Shown here in pieces: positions 63,253 to 64,000 of a stretch of 64,000 nt of DNA (its first letter is position 1; each line of letters opens with the position of its first letter). The position numbers and the translations under genes were made by a program. Under the pieces are notes generated by a model. That model was not told the DNA's origin, ran no database searches, and saw only the letters and a program-made list of their open reading frames with translations. Source of the DNA: Pseudomonas rubra (GTDB lineage: Bacteria > Pseudomonadota > Gammaproteobacteria > Pseudomonadales > Pseudomonadaceae); assembly GCF_028656935.1 (NCBI RefSeq), contig NZ_JAMDGZ010000018.1, positions 1 through 64,000 of the forward strand, in the 5' to 3' direction.

Positions 63253-64000
63253 GTGAACATTCATGCACAGGTCATAGGGCTGCAAGCGTCTGTTGCCGAG
63301 AAGGTCCTCGGCCAGGCGGACACCATTGCGCACATCGTCCTGGCCCTGCTTGCCAACGGCCACGTGCTGCTGGAAAGCCTGCCGGGGCTGGCCAAGACAC
63401 GCACGGTCAAGGCACTGGCCACTCACCTGGATGCGCAAATGCGCCGCATCCAGTTCACCCCCGACCTGTTGCCCTCGGACGTGACCGGTGGCGAGATTCT
63501 GCAACAGAGCAGCGAAGGCAACAGCATAAAGTTCCAGCCTGGCCCGCTGTTTGGCAATGTGATCCTGGCCGACGAGATCAACCGGGCGCCGGCCAAGGTC
63601 CAGGCGGCGCTGCTGGAGGCAATGGAGGAACGCCAGATCACCGTGGCCGGGCGCAGCTATCCGATGCCGGGACTGTTCATGGTGCTGGCGACCCAGAACC
63701 CGATCGAGCAGGAAGGCACCTACCCGTTGCCCGAAGCGCAGATGGACCGTTTCCTCATGAAGCTGCAGCTCGACTACCCGCAGCCTGAGGACGAGGCCCA
63801 GGTGTTGCGCTTGGTGCGCGGTGAAGACCAGGCCGCTGGCAGCGCAGCCCCAGAGCCGACGCGCCTGGCCCAGGAGGTGATCTTCGCGGCCCGCCAGGAG
63901 GTGGCGCGGGTGCACGTGTCGCCGGCCATCGACCGCTACCTGATCGACCTGATCAACGCCAGCCGTCACCCCGAAGCCTATGACGCCGATCTCAGACGCT
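63253..64000 (+). CDS. MoxR-family AAA+ ATPase (partial, runs off the window)
   Basis: GTG start at 63253 after AGGAGCGCAGGG; 249 residues are present with no stop before the window ends. VLLESLPGLAKTRTVKALA is the Walker A region (with Ser-Leu where many members have Gly-Val), VILADEINRAPAKVQAALLE is Walker B, and LATQNPIEQEGTYPLPEAQM is sensor 1 and the MoxR signature. These ATPases help mature or activate partner enzymes, often with VWA-domain proteins encoded downstream; that region is outside the window. Confidence 0.93.
   Translation, partial: MNIHAQVIGLQASVAEKVLGQADTIAHIVLALLANGHVLLESLPGLAKTRTVKALATHLDAQMRRIQFTPDLLPSDVTGGEILQQSSEGNSIKFQPGPLFGNVILADEINRAPAKVQAALLEAMEERQITVAGRSYPMPGLFMVLATQNPIEQEGTYPLPEAQMDRFLMKLQLDYPQPEDEAQVLRLVRGEDQAAGSAAPEPTRLAQEVIFAARQEVARVHVSPAIDRYLIDLINASRHPEAYDADLRR

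Overview
The window is a Pseudomonas chromosome segment, most like the P. putida/P. fluorescens group. It carries a fap functional-amyloid operon, REP-type palindromes, an uppP gene, a split Cache-type chemoreceptor and generally GC-rich genes. About 40.8 kb in the middle (8330-49179) is a complete-looking T7-like (Autographiviridae) prophage. All its genes lie on the minus strand.

Left host flank (1-8343): the fapABCDEF operon reads leftward, with an intrinsic terminator between fapC and fapD. To its right are a pnuC/NadR-type kinase pair and the 3' part of a methyl-accepting chemotaxis protein (MCP) gene. The 5' part of the MCP gene lies 41 kb away at 49162-49455. A 14-bp identical core at 8330-8343 and 49166-49179 marks attL and attR. 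Joining the halves across the core gives an uninterrupted 544-residue MCP, so the phage entered an open reading frame precisely and excision should restore it.

Prophage, in transcription order (right to left): tyrosine integrase; a short cluster of lipoprotein, 36-aa membrane peptide and 108-aa protein; a control region with three copies of a 15-bp palindrome lying on two sigma70-like promoters; early genes, including a 2-oxoglutarate/Fe(II) dioxygenase; a T7-type RNA polymerase; gp1.1, DNA ligase, a dNMP-kinase-like protein and a gp2-like inhibitor of host RNA polymerase; then SSB, endonuclease I, amidase, a nucleotidyltransferase, primase-helicase, DNA polymerase, a gp5.7 homologue and exonuclease. 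The virion genes follow (6.7, 7.3, portal, scaffold, capsid, tail tubes, internal core proteins, tail fibre), then lysis and packaging genes (holin, small terminase, Rz/Rz1, large terminase, 19.5). Eleven phage promoters resembling those of T3/gh-1 (core CCCTCACT) serve this plan. The RNA polymerase has Asp at the position of T7 Asn748, matching CC at -11/-10.

The main points of interest are how a T7-like phage keeps its autocatalytic polymerase silent (the palindrome/promoter cluster is the best candidate switch) and an Ig-like domain that stays in frame with the major capsid gene across a single UGA stop, with a hairpin directly after the stop and no ribosome-binding site of its own.

Right host flank (49180-64000): uppP and a DUF1294 gene; a YjbR-like gene; a LysR regulator divergent from an azoreductase; an alpha/beta hydrolase; an MFS transporter; two MscS-family channels around a methyltransferase-TPR gene; an octaheme cytochrome c-TPR protein whose start overlaps the second channel gene; and a MoxR ATPase cut by the window end. 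I found no tRNA, rRNA, CRISPR array or insertion sequence.
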